Made by a program: the position numbers and the translations under genes | In this document: positions 53,582-62,397 of the stretch, piece by piece | Layout: every line of letters starts with the position of its first letter | Position numbering within the stretch: the stretch's first letter is position 1 | Notes under the pieces: generated by a model | What the model saw: only the letters and a program-made list of their open reading frames with translations | Told to the model about the DNA's origin: nothing | Database searches by the model: none | DNA from: Aliigemmobacter aestuarii | Lineage (GTDB): Bacteria; Pseudomonadota; Alphaproteobacteria; Rhodobacterales; Rhodobacteraceae | Direction of reading: 5' to 3' | Assembly: GCF_004799285.1 (NCBI RefSeq) | Contig: NZ_SSND01000005.1 | Span: forward strand, 124,001 to 188,000 | DNA: 64,000 bases

Positions 53582-54163
53582 CTAACGGTCGCCTACCGCC
53601 TCGCGCCAGTGGCGGCGGCAGAGGCTCTGATACGTGTCGTTGCCGCCGATCACCACCTGTTCGCCCTCGCGCAGGGCGCGGCCGTCGGGGCCCTTGCGAA
53701 CCACCATCGTGGCCTTCTTGCCGCAATGGCAGATCGTGCGGACCTCACGCATCTCGTCGGCCCAGGCCAGAAGGGCGGCCGATCCGGGAAAGAGGTTGCC
53801 CTGGAAATCCACCCGCAGCCCGTAGCACATCACCGGAACCTTCAGGTCATCCACCGCGCGGGCCAGTTGCCAGACTTGCTCTTTCGACAGGAATTGCGCT
53901 TCATCGACGAATACACAGGCCACAGGCCCCCGTTCCAGCCGCGCCTTCAGCTTTTCGAACATGTCCTCGTCCGGCGCGAAGGTGTCGGCGTCTTCGCCGA
54001 TGCCGATCCGGCTGGCGATGCGGCCCTCGCCCGCGCGGTGATCCAGCCGGGCGGTGACCAGATAGGTCTGCATCCCGCCCTCGCGGTAATTGTGCGAGGC
54101 TTGCAAAAGCAGGGTCGATTTCCCCGCGTTCATCGTCGAGTAGTGGAAATAGAGCTTGGCCAT
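53582..54163 (-). CDS. tdk: Thymidine kinase
   Basis: A 193-residue type II thymidine kinase. The P-loop is in STMNAGKSTLLLQA, the Walker B-like segment is CVFVDEAQFLSKEQV (the DEAQ motif) and the zinc site is formed by CHCGKKA and the C-terminal CRRHW. Length is normal. It phosphorylates thymidine, competing with deoA in the same genome for the same substrate. It is convergent with the DMT gene. Confidence 0.96.
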   Translation of the reverse strand: MAKLYFHYSTMNAGKSTLLLQASHNYREGGMQTYLVTARLDHRAGEGRIASRIGIGEDADTFAPDEDMFEKLKARLERGPVACVFVDEAQFLSKEQVWQLARAVDDLKVPVMCYGLRVDFQGNLFPGSAALLAWADEMREVRTICHCGKKATMVVRKGPDGRALREGEQVVIGGNDTYQSLCRRHWREAVGDR

Positions 54164-54581
54164 GCCCCCGATTACGCCAGTCGCCCCGCCCGCGGCAAGA
54201 TGTGTCGCGAGTGGGGTGGAGGTCCGCTTTCCTGTGGTGGCTTCGTTTTTCGTGCACCGGAACCAGGGAAGGGGGCGCGGCGGTCGACTGCGTCACTGAT
54301 ACCTTTCCGACTAGGGCCAAAGCCCGAGGGATGGCCGGAAAACACCATCACACTTGCAGACGGGTCCACCGCGCGGCCGGCGAAAACACACCGTCGAACC
54401 ATCCCACTGGGGACTAATGCACGGCGGACCCCCACCCATGCCGATGCTGGGGACACCGGCCACTCGTTACTGTTCCGGTTTCCCGGAACTGGATTCTGAA
54501 TGACATTTCGTTACCACGCCATTAATGGGAAAGACGGGCGCGTTTTCCCCGGGGTCCGCCCCGGAAGTGTGAAGGACTGTC
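54164..54581. other. 418-base intergenic region upstream of the CII-like gene
   Basis: No gene is convincing here; a short open frame at 54500-54706 has no supporting features and overlaps the next gene. A perfect inverted repeat GTTCCGG-TTTC-CCGGAAC lies at 54472-54489, about 93 bases ahead of the CII-like start, and is followed by a somewhat AT-richer stretch. This is the likely promoter region, and the repeat could be an operator or leader structure. Confidence 0.45.
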
Positions 54582-55034
54582 ATGAGCATCGCCAACTACC
54601 TCAAGAAACATACCGAGGCCCTGGTGAAGGACGTCGGGATCGAGGCCGCCTGCGAACTGACGGGAAAATCCAAGGCCACGCTGGGGCGGTATTATTCGGA
54701 CGCTGACGAACACGGGGATCGGTTCATGCCGATTGACGTGGTGGCCGCACTGGAAAGTGCAGCACGCTTTCCGCATGTGACATCGGCGCTGGCCGACCTG
54801 CGCGGGATCACGCTTTCCTACGACTCGGAACGGCGGAACGCGCAGTCGGGCGGGATCAACGCCGACGTGGTCGCGCTGTCGCAGCGCTTTGCGATGCTGA
54901 TGGCCGAATACAACCAGGCCATCGGCGACGGGCGCATATCGATCAACGAGGCGAAGCGGCTTCTGCGCGAGACGCTGGAAATCCAGAAGGTGTTGCTGGA
55001 AATGAAGCTGAACCTCGAAGAAGAGGTCAGCTGA
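54582..55034 (+). CDS. CII-like helix-turn-helix regulatory protein
   Basis: A 150-residue protein. The N-terminal part has a helix-turn-helix-like pattern (GIEAACELTGKSKATLGRYYSD) resembling phage regulatory proteins of the CII type, with a long helical and probably coiled-coil C-terminus (NEAKRLLRETLEIQKVLLEMKLNLEEE). No other phage gene is nearby, so it is either a domesticated regulator or a remnant. The start follows TGAAGGA about 10 bases upstream. It is convergent with the RhlE-type helicase gene, separated by 21 bases. Confidence 0.68.
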   Translation: MSIANYLKKHTEALVKDVGIEAACELTGKSKATLGRYYSDADEHGDRFMPIDVVAALESAARFPHVTSALADLRGITLSYDSERRNAQSGGINADVVALSQRFAMLMAEYNQAIGDGRISINEAKRLLRETLEIQKVLLEMKLNLEEEVS

Positions 55035-55055
55035 TCCTGCCGCCCGCGCGCGGGC

Positions 55056-56426
55056 TCAGCGCCCGCGGCCCTTCGGGCGCTGCGGCCCGCGGCGCGGGGC
55101 GTTGCCGCCCCCCGGTGCGCCGCCGGTGCGCGGCTTGCCCGTTCCGCCTTGCGGCTTTCCACCGCGCGACTGGCCGGCGGGTGCCGCCTCGCCCTGCGAA
55201 CGCGGGGCCGCGGCCTTCGGCCGTGATCCCTGGCGCGGATTTCCCTGCGGGCGCTTCTGGCCCGGCTTGCGCGGCGCGGCGGCCACGGCTTCGGCAGCCC
55301 AGGGCGCGCCGCCCAGAACCGGCAGCGTCTTTTTCAGCAACTTCTCGATCGCCTGCAGTTCGCCCATCTCGGCCGGGGCGCAGAACGACACGGACGACCC
55401 GTTCGCCCCCGCCCGCGCCGTGCGCCCGATCCGGTGCACGTAGTTTTCCGGCACGTTCGGCAGGTCGTGGTTATAGACATGGCGCACGGTCGGGATGTCG
55501 ATGCCGCGCGCGGCGACATCGGTCGCCACCAGAACGTCCAGTTCCTCGGCCCGGAATTCCGCAAGGATGCGGTCGCGCTGGTTCTGGCTGCGGTTGCCGT
55601 GGATCGCGCCCACGCGGAACCCCCAGCCCGCCAGCACCTTGGCCAGCTTGTCCGCGCCGTGCTTGGTGCGGTGGAAGACCAGCGCCTGTTCGCCGGGATG
55701 CTTCTTGAGGTATTCCTCCAGAAGGCGCGCCTTGTCACCGTTGGGGATGAAATGGACCCCCTGGGTGATCTTGTCGGCGGGCTTGCCGGGGGGTGAGACC
55801 TGAACCTTGACCGGGTTGCGCAGGTAGGTTTCGGCGATTTCTTCGATGTCCTTCGGCATGGTGGCCGAGAACAGAAGCGTCTGGCGGCGCTGCGGGATGA
55901 ACTTTGCGATCTTCCGCAGCGAATGGATGAAGCCCATGTCCAGCATGTGGTCGGCCTCGTCCAGCACCAGATAGCCGCATTTTTCCAGGCTCACGTCGCC
56001 GCGTTCCATCAGGTCGATCAGGCGGCCGGGAGTGGCGACCAGCACATCGGCGCCCCGCGTCAGCGCCTGGGTCTGCTTGTTGATCGAGGCGCCGCCCACC
56101 ACCATCAGGACCCGCACGGCGGTGCCCTTGGTGAAGGTTTCAAGGTTGTCCTTGATCTGGGTGGCCAGTTCGCGCGTCGGAACCAGGATCAGCGCGCGGA
56201 TGTTGCGCGGCCCCGGCGGGTGGCCGATATCCAGCAGGCGGTGCAGCAGGGGCAGGCCGAAGGCGGCGGTCTTGCCGGTGCCGGTCTGCGCCAGCCCCAT
56301 CAGGTCGCGCCCCTCCATGATATGGGGGATCGCCTGCGCCTGGATCGGCGTGGGGGTCTTGAGGTTGGTCTTGTCAAGTGCGGTCAAGAGCTTGGGCGAA
56401 AGGCCGAGGGCCTGGAAAGTCGTCAT
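55056..56426 (-). CDS. DEAD-box RNA helicase (RhlE type)
   Basis: A 456-residue helicase. Motifs in order: the Q motif (TPIQAQAIP), I (AQTGTGKT), Ia (PTRELA), II (DEAD, in LVLDEADHMLDMGF), III (SATMP), IV-V (VATDVAARGID) and VI (HRIGRTARAG). After residue about 370 comes a basic, Gly/Pro/Arg-rich tail typical of RhlE-like helicases, which bind RNA non-specifically. It acts in RNA decay or ribosome assembly, often at low temperature. Its start is followed upstream by a 449-base gap, so the mRNA may have a long leader. Confidence 0.93.
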   Translation of the reverse strand: MTTFQALGLSPKLLTALDKTNLKTPTPIQAQAIPHIMEGRDLMGLAQTGTGKTAAFGLPLLHRLLDIGHPPGPRNIRALILVPTRELATQIKDNLETFTKGTAVRVLMVVGGASINKQTQALTRGADVLVATPGRLIDLMERGDVSLEKCGYLVLDEADHMLDMGFIHSLRKIAKFIPQRRQTLLFSATMPKDIEEIAETYLRNPVKVQVSPPGKPADKITQGVHFIPNGDKARLLEEYLKKHPGEQALVFHRTKHGADKLAKVLAGWGFRVGAIHGNRSQNQRDRILAEFRAEELDVLVATDVAARGIDIPTVRHVYNHDLPNVPENYVHRIGRTARAGANGSSVSFCAPAEMGELQAIEKLLKKTLPVLGGAPWAAEAVAAAPRKPGQKRPQGNPRQGSRPKAAAPRSQGEAAPAGQSRGGKPQGGTGKPRTGGAPGGGNAPRRGPQRPKGRGR

Positions 56427-56875
56427 GGGTCGTCCATACGTCAGAGGGGCAGACGGCCCTCGGCCCGCGGGGAACCCCCGAGCCCGTGCCGCCAGCGGCG
56501 CCCCTGCGTGATGGTGGGAACCTTGTCCCCTTCCCTTCGGTGCTCACGCGGCACAGGGATGGCGGGGGTAGGGGGCAGATGGGGGTTTTCAGAGGGGATG
56601 TCAAGCCGGGCCGGGGGAAGGGATGGTTGGCCCTCTGCCACGCTCGCTTGCCGAAAACCTTGCGCGTGCCGGGATCGGTGGTTCCCGGGCAGCGGCTGGC
56701 CGCCCGGACGGCCAGCCGCTTTGGGGACGCTGGCGCGCGGGTTGAGGTCAATCGGATCTGCCCGCGATGAAGTGCAAGCCACAACCGTTCAGGCGGCTGT
56801 CCGCGGCCACCCGCTGCCCTCTGGTGATGCGAGAGGCCGCTTAAGGACGCGGCAAGGCCGACTGGCCGCGCGCCC
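56427..56875. other. 449-base gap between carB and the RhlE-type helicase gene, with a strong hairpin
   Basis: Both flanking genes run on the - strand. At 56691-56720 a perfect 12-bp stem AGCGGCTGGCCG/CGGCCAGCCGCT closes over a 6-base loop. It lacks a T-tract on the - strand but could be a factor-dependent carB terminator or part of the helicase leader. I see no coding frame with support. Confidence 0.5.
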
Positions 56876-59800
56876 TCAGCCCTGCAGTGTCCGCACCCCA
56901 TAGCCCTCTCCGCGCGCCTGCATGGCCTGGACGGCGGCGATGGCGGCGGCGGCGGTGGTGAAGTAGGGGATCTTGTCCATCAGGGCGACGCGGCGGATGT
57001 CGCGGCTGTCTGAGACGGCCTGGGTGCCCTCGGTGGTGTTGAACACCAGCGCGATCTGGCCGTCCTTCAGCGCGTCCACGATGTTCGGCCGGCCCTCATA
57101 GACCTTGGCGACGGGGGTCGTGGGCACGCCCTGCGCCTCGAGCCACTGGGCGGTGCCGCGCGTGGCGGTGATGGCAAAGCCAAGCCCGATCAGGCCGCGC
57201 GCCGCCTCGGCCATCGCCGGGGTCTTGTCCATGTCCTTGATCGACACGAAGGCCCGCCCGGTCAGCGGCAGATGCGTGCCCGCGCCCATCTGCGCCTTCA
57301 GGAACGCCAGCGGGAAGGTGCGGTCCCAGCCCATCACCTCGCCCGTGGACCGCATTTCCGGCCCCAGAAGCGGATCGACGCCGGGGAAGCGGGCGAAGGG
57401 CAGAACGGCCTCCTTCACGCTGAACCACGGCGTTGCCGGATCGGCCAGCGTCAGCGGATCGGCCAGCGGCAGGTCGGTGTCGGGGCCGACGCCTTCGGGA
57501 TAGGGGGCGCGCTGCGGGAAGGCGGAAAGCTTTTCGCCCGCCATCAGACGCGCCGCGATCGAGGCGATGGCGCTGTCGGTGGCCTTGGCGACGAAGGGCA
57601 CGGTGCGCGAGGCACGCGGGTTGACCTCAAGCACATAGATCGTGCCGTCCTTGATCGCGAACTGCACGTTCATCAGGCCCACCACATGCAGCGCGCGGGC
57701 CATCAGCACGGTCTGGCGCTTCAGCTCCTCGACCGTTTCGGCCGAAAGCGAATGGGGCGGCAGGCAGCAGGCGCTGTCGCCGGAATGAACGCCCGCCTCT
57801 TCGATATGTTCCATGATCCCCGCGACATGGACGTTCTCGCCATCGCAAAGCGCATCGACATCCACCTCGATCGCGCCCGACAGGTAGCTGTCCAGCAGAA
57901 CGGGGTTCCGGCCCGAGACGTTCACGGCGGTGGTGATATAGCGTTCCAGCTGGTCGTCGGAGCGGACGATTTCCATCGCGCGGCCGCCCAGCACATAGGA
58001 GGGGCGGATCACCAGCGGATAGCCCACCCGCGCCGCGATCTCGAACGCCTGGTCACGGGACGAGGCGATGCCGTTGACCGGCTGCTTCAGCCCCAGATCG
58101 TTCAAGAGTTTCTGGAACCGCTCGCGGTCTTCGGCAAGGTCGATCGCGTCGGGCGTGGTGCCGAGGATCGGGATGCCCTCGTCATGCAGCGCATTGGCCA
58201 GTTTCAGCGGCGTCTGCCCGCCGAACTGGACGATCACGCCGTGCAGCGTGCCGTTTTCCTGTTCCACCCGCAGGATTTCCAGCACATGTTCCAGCGTCAG
58301 CGGTTCGAAATAGAGCCGGTCCGAGGTGTCATAGTCGGTCGATACCGTTTCCGGGTTGCAGTTGACCATGATGGTTTCATAGCCCTGCGCGGTCAGGGCG
58401 AAACAGGCGTGGCAGCAGCAGTAGTCGAATTCGATCCCCTGGCCGATCCGGTTCGGCCCGCCGCCCAGGATGACGACCTTTTTTGCCGTCGTGGGGCGGG
58501 ATTCGCATTCCACCTCGCCCATGGCGGGCGCTTCATAGGTGGAATACATGTAGGGCGTCTGCGCCTCGAATTCGGCGGCGCAGGTGTCGATCCGCTTGAA
58601 GACGGCGGTGATGCCAAGCGCGCGGCGGGCGCGGCGCACCTCGGCCTCGTCGCGGCCGGTGAGCTTTGCCAGACGCGCATCGGTGAAGCCCATCATCTTG
58701 AGCTTGCGCAGGCCGTCGGCGGTGGCGGGCAGGCCCTCGGCGCGGATCTGCCCCTCGGCCTCGATGATCTCGCGGATACGGGCGAGGAACCACGGGTCGA
58801 AGGCGGTGATCGCCTGGATCTCTTCGTCGTCGAACCCCTCGCGCATGGCCTGGGCAATGACGCGCAGGCGGTCGGGCGTGGCCTGCGACAGGGCCTTGGA
58901 AATCGCGGCACGGTCAGGGGCGCCGGGGATGGCGATCTCGTCAAAGCCGGTCAGGCCGGTTTCCAGGCTCGCCAGCGCCTTTTGCAGCGATTCATGGATC
59001 GTGCGGCCGATGGCCATCGCCTCGCCCACGGATTTCATGGCCGTGGTCAGGTTCGGTTCCGATCCAGGGAATTTCTCGAATGCAAAGCGCGGGATCTTGG
59101 TTACGACATAGTCGATGGACGGCTCGAACGAGGCGGGCGTGACCTTGGTGATGTCATTGTCCAGTTCATCCAGCGTATAGCCCACGGCCAGTTTTGCCGC
59201 GATCTTGGCGATCGGGAAACCGGTGGCCTTCGACGCCAGCGCCGAGGACCGCGACACGCGCGGGTTCATCTCGATCACCACCATCCGGCCATCGGCGGGG
59301 TTGATCGCCCATTGCACATTCGACCCGCCGGTTTCCACGCCGATCTCGCGCAGAACGGCGATGGAGCCGTTGCGCATGATCTGGTATTCCTTGTCGGTCA
59401 GCGTCAGCGCGGGGGCCACGGTGATGGAATCGCCGGTGTGAACGCCCATCGGATCGACGTTTTCGATGGAACAGACGATGATGGCGTTGTCCTTGCGGTC
59501 GCGGACAACCTCCATCTCGTATTCCTTCCAGCCCAGAAGGCTTTCGTCGATCAGGACCTGCGCGACGGGGCTGGCATCGAGGCCGGAGCGCACGATCGCC
59601 TCGTAATCGTCGCGGTTGTAGGCGACGCCGCCGCCGGTGCCGCCCAGGGTGAAGGCCGGGCGGATGATCGCGGGCAGGCCCACATAGTCCAGCGCCGCCA
59701 TCGCCTCGGCCACGCCGGCCGAGATGTCATAGGTCCCGTTCTCGCGCTTGGGGGCGGCGATGATCGTGGCCTTGGGGTTCTCAAGCCCGATCCGGTCCAT

Positions 59801-60205
59801 CGCCTCGCGGAACAGCTTGCGGTCCTCGGCCATTTCGATGGCCTCGCGGTTGGCGCCGATCAGCTGGACACCGAACTTGTCCAGAACGCCCATGTCCGCC
59901 AGCGCGAGCGCAGTGTTCAGCCCGGTCTGTCCGCCCATCGTGGGCAGAAGCGCGTCGGGGCGTTCCTTTTCGATGATCTTGGCGACGACCTCGGGGGTGA
60001 TCGGTTCGATGTAGGTGGCGTCGGCCAGCCCCGGATCGGTCATGATCGTCGCGGGGTTGGAATTGACGAGGATGACGCGATACCCCTCTTCGCGCAGCGC
60101 CTTGCAGGCCTGCGCGCCCGAGTAGTCGAATTCGCAGGCCTGGCCGATGACGATGGGCCCGGCACCGATGATCATGATCGACTGGATGTCGGTTCTCTTC
60201 GGCAT
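56876..60205 (-). CDS. carB: Carbamoyl-phosphate synthase large subunit
   Basis: A 1109-residue enzyme that makes carbamoyl phosphate from bicarbonate, ammonia and two ATP for arginine and pyrimidine synthesis. Two homologous ATP-grasp halves (about 1-550 and 560-950) are visible, each with a pre-ATP-grasp segment ([42 protein letters not shown]). The C-terminal about 140 residues form the MGS-like allosteric domain. The length is usual. It diverges from pabB. carA is not in the window. Confidence 0.97.
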   Translation of the reverse strand: MPKRTDIQSIMIIGAGPIVIGQACEFDYSGAQACKALREEGYRVILVNSNPATIMTDPGLADATYIEPITPEVVAKIIEKERPDALLPTMGGQTGLNTALALADMGVLDKFGVQLIGANREAIEMAEDRKLFREAMDRIGLENPKATIIAAPKRENGTYDISAGVAEAMAALDYVGLPAIIRPAFTLGGTGGGVAYNRDDYEAIVRSGLDASPVAQVLIDESLLGWKEYEMEVVRDRKDNAIIVCSIENVDPMGVHTGDSITVAPALTLTDKEYQIMRNGSIAVLREIGVETGGSNVQWAINPADGRMVVIEMNPRVSRSSALASKATGFPIAKIAAKLAVGYTLDELDNDITKVTPASFEPSIDYVVTKIPRFAFEKFPGSEPNLTTAMKSVGEAMAIGRTIHESLQKALASLETGLTGFDEIAIPGAPDRAAISKALSQATPDRLRVIAQAMREGFDDEEIQAITAFDPWFLARIREIIEAEGQIRAEGLPATADGLRKLKMMGFTDARLAKLTGRDEAEVRRARRALGITAVFKRIDTCAAEFEAQTPYMYSTYEAPAMGEVECESRPTTAKKVVILGGGPNRIGQGIEFDYCCCHACFALTAQGYETIMVNCNPETVSTDYDTSDRLYFEPLTLEHVLEILRVEQENGTLHGVIVQFGGQTPLKLANALHDEGIPILGTTPDAIDLAEDRERFQKLLNDLGLKQPVNGIASSRDQAFEIAARVGYPLVIRPSYVLGGRAMEIVRSDDQLERYITTAVNVSGRNPVLLDSYLSGAIEVDVDALCDGENVHVAGIMEHIEEAGVHSGDSACCLPPHSLSAETVEELKRQTVLMARALHVVGLMNVQFAIKDGTIYVLEVNPRASRTVPFVAKATDSAIASIAARLMAGEKLSAFPQRAPYPEGVGPDTDLPLADPLTLADPATPWFSVKEAVLPFARFPGVDPLLGPEMRSTGEVMGWDRTFPLAFLKAQMGAGTHLPLTGRAFVSIKDMDKTPAMAEAARGLIGLGFAITATRGTAQWLEAQGVPTTPVAKVYEGRPNIVDALKDGQIALVFNTTEGTQAVSDSRDIRRVALMDKIPYFTTAAAAIAAVQAMQARGEGYGVRTLQG

Positions 60206-60344
60206 GGGGCTCTCCGTGGCTGGTCATCCGTTCCGCGGCGGCGCGCGGGCGGGGTCTTCTGGATTCGAGGCGTTACGCAAATTGACGGGGGTTATAGTCA
60301 GGATCAGGGGTGGCGCAAGCCCCGAATGGCGGCTTGCGGCAATC

Positions 60345-60392
60345 GGTGACGGGCGAGGGTACGGGCGGGGGTGCGGGCGGGGGTACGGGCAA
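60345..60392. repeat. Four 12-base tandem repeats, GGGTACGGGCGG type
   Basis: Units: GGTGACGGGCGA (60345), GGGTACGGGCGG (60357), GGGTGCGGGCGG (60369), GGGTACGGGCAA (60381). The array abuts the hairpin of repeat copy D. Confidence 0.8.
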
Positions 60393-60395
60393 GAG

Positions 60396-60443
60396 GCGGG
60401 GGCGCTGCCCCCGCGCCCCCGGGGTATTTGGATCAGGTTGAAG
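60396..60443 (+). repeat. Dispersed GC-rich hairpin element with TATTT tail, copy D
   Basis: A perfect GCGGGGGC-GCT-GCCCCCGC hairpin (60396-60414) is followed by GCCCCCGGGGTATTT and ends TTGAAG at 60443. The 28 bases 60416-60443 match copy C exactly. It sits 136 bases before the pabB start. Confidence 0.75.
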
Positions 60444-60578
60444 CCGATGGCAAAGCAGGTGGCGGGGCAAGTGGCGGAGCGGGCGGCGGGGTGGTCGCTT
60501 TCCGCCTGTCCGCCCCGGGGCTGGCCGCGATAGGCTGGGGCGTGCTATGCGGGCGAGGGCGGAGGGAAGGGCGCGCGA

Positions 60579-61694
60579 ATGATCCTTTTGGAAGCCGGGC
60601 CGGGCGGCGTGCCTGTCCGGTTCGATGATCCGGTCGAAACGGTCGTGGCATGGCAGCCGGGCGAGGTGATCCCCGCGCTGGCGCGTCTTGATGCGCTGCG
60701 CGCCGAAGGCCTCTGGATCGCGGGCCATGCCGCCTATGAGGCGGGCTATGTGCTGGAGCCGAAGCTGGAAGGCCTGATGCCCGAGGCGCGGGACGAGCCG
60801 CTGCTGGCCTTCGGCGCCTATCGCGGCCCCGGACCGGCAGACCTGCCGGCCTCTGGCACGGCACGGCTGGCGCCCCTCAGCCCGATGATCTCGCGCGCGG
60901 AATACGATGCGGCGATGGCCCGGGTCATGGGCTGGATCGGCGCGGGCGACTGCTATCAGATCAACCTGACCTTCCCGATGGAAAGCCGCCTGGTCGCGGG
61001 CGATGCGGCGGGCCTTTACGGCGCGCTGCGGGCGCGGCAGTCGGTGGGCTATGGCGGGTTTCTCGATCTTGGCGCGGGGCCGGTCGTGCTCTCGCGCAGC
61101 CCCGAGCTGTTCTTTTCGCTCGACGCCTCGGGCCGGATTGCCGCCAAGCCGATGAAGGGCACCGCCCCGCGCGCCGCCGATCCGGGCGAGGATGCGGCAC
61201 TGGCGCAGGAGCTTTACGACAGCCCCAAGGCGCGGGCCGAGAACCTGATGATCGTCGACCTCTTGCGCAACGACATCAGCCGCATCGCGCGGGTGGGTTC
61301 GGTCCGCGTGCCGGAACTGTTCGCGGTGGAAAGCTTCGCCACCGTTCACCAGATGTCATCCCTTGTGGTGGGCGATCTGCTGGAGCCCCTGTCGCTGGGC
61401 AATCTGATGGCGGCGCTTTTTCCCTGCGGGTCGATCACCGGGGCGCCCAAGATCCGCGCGATGGAGATCATCCGCGCGGTCGAACCCTTCCCGCGCGGCG
61501 TCTATTGCGGCGCGATCGGCTGGATGGCACCGGATGGCGCGGCGGTGTTCAACGTGGCGATCCGCACGCTTCGGCTCTGGCCGGATGGTCGGGTCTTGCT
61601 GAACGTGGGCGGCGGGGTGGTGCAGGACAGCACCGCCGACGGCGAATGGGAGGAGGCGCTGTGGAAAGCGCGCTATGCTTCGGCCCTGACCTGA
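60579..61694 (+). CDS. pabB: Aminodeoxychorismate synthase component I
   Basis: A 371-residue chorismate-utilising enzyme making 4-amino-4-deoxychorismate for folate. The PMKGTAPR motif with its conserved Lys, the ENLMIVDLLRNDISRIA segment and the PCGSITGAPKIRAMEII segment are characteristic. It lacks the N-terminal extension of longer PabB/TrpE proteins, as usual for the short alphaproteobacterial form. The amidotransferase PabA is not encoded beside it. It overlaps pabC by 34 bases. Confidence 0.93.
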   Translation: MILLEAGPGGVPVRFDDPVETVVAWQPGEVIPALARLDALRAEGLWIAGHAAYEAGYVLEPKLEGLMPEARDEPLLAFGAYRGPGPADLPASGTARLAPLSPMISRAEYDAAMARVMGWIGAGDCYQINLTFPMESRLVAGDAAGLYGALRARQSVGYGGFLDLGAGPVVLSRSPELFFSLDASGRIAAKPMKGTAPRAADPGEDAALAQELYDSPKARAENLMIVDLLRNDISRIARVGSVRVPELFAVESFATVHQMSSLVVGDLLEPLSLGNLMAALFPCGSITGAPKIRAMEIIRAVEPFPRGVYCGAIGWMAPDGAAVFNVAIRTLRLWPDGRVLLNVGGGVVQDSTADGEWEEALWKARYASALT

Positions 61695-62317
61695 CCGCAC
61701 CCGACCTGCGGCTGATCGAGACGATGCTGTGGGATGGCGCGGCCTTTCCGCGCTGGCCCCTGCACATGGCGCGGATGGCGCGGTCGGCCGCGGCCTTCGG
61801 CTGGCCCTTCGATGCGGGCCGGGCCGCAGAGGCCGCGCATGGCGCGACCGGTCCGGCGCCCGCGCGGCTGCGCCTGACGCTGGATGCCGGAGGGCGCTTC
61901 GTGGCCGAGACGGCGCCCTTGCCCCCCGCGAAGGCCGAATGGCGCGTGGGGCTGGCGGCGGCGCGGCTTTCCTCGGGCGATCCCTGGCTGCGGCACAAGA
62001 CGACGCGCCGTGCCGCCTATGACGCGGCGCGGGCTGCCCTGCCCGCCGGGCTGGACGAGATGCTGTTCCTGAACGAACGGGGCGAGGTCTGCGACGGCAC
62101 GATCACCACGGTCTTCTTCGACCGGGGGCAGGGGATGCGGACGCCGCCTCTGGCGTCGGGCCTGCTGCCGGGGGTGATGAGGGCGGACCTCGCCTGCCCG
62201 GAAGAGGTGCTGGACGGCCGCGACCTGCCGCGTGTCCGGCTTTGGGTCGGCAATGCGCTGCGTGGACTGATCCCGGCGGTCTGGGCGGGGACAATGCCCG
62301 GATCCGAACGGGGATAG
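61661..62317 (+). CDS. pabC: Aminotransferase class IV, probable 4-amino-4-deoxychorismate lyase
   Basis: A 218-residue PLP enzyme of fold type IV. The PLP Lys is in RHKTTRRAAYD, and LNERGEVCDGTITTVFF and SGLLPGVMR are family motifs. Next to pabB it most likely releases pyruvate to form p-aminobenzoate. The start is GTG at 61661, preceded by GAGGAGG at ideal spacing and lying inside pabB, which suggests translational coupling. It is short for the family but contains the key regions. Confidence 0.85.
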   Translation: MESALCFGPDLTAPDLRLIETMLWDGAAFPRWPLHMARMARSAAAFGWPFDAGRAAEAAHGATGPAPARLRLTLDAGGRFVAETAPLPPAKAEWRVGLAAARLSSGDPWLRHKTTRRAAYDAARAALPAGLDEMLFLNERGEVCDGTITTVFFDRGQGMRTPPLASGLLPGVMRADLACPEEVLDGRDLPRVRLWVGNALRGLIPAVWAGTMPGSERG

Positions 62318-62397
62318 GCGCCGGGGGCGCTTGACTTCCCCACGCGGGCAGGGTGTATCGGCGCGGACGGATCCTGGCCCTTCGGAAGGGAATGACG

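Larger units (their letters stand above)
60206..60578. other. 373-base divergent region between carB and pabB, with repeats
   Basis: It holds a run of 12-base units related to GGGTACGGGCGG at 60345-60392 (the last three clear, the first degenerate) and repeat copy D at 60396-60443. Promoters for carB and pabB must lie here, but I cannot place them with confidence. No coding sequence is supported. Confidence 0.5.

Noticed and set aside
54500-54706. Short + strand frame upstream of the CII-like gene
   Set aside because: No ribosome-binding site, no conserved features, and it overlaps the better-supported gene.
57272-60349. A 1025-codon + strand frame opposite carB
   Set aside because: Antisense shadow of carB with no recognisable domain.
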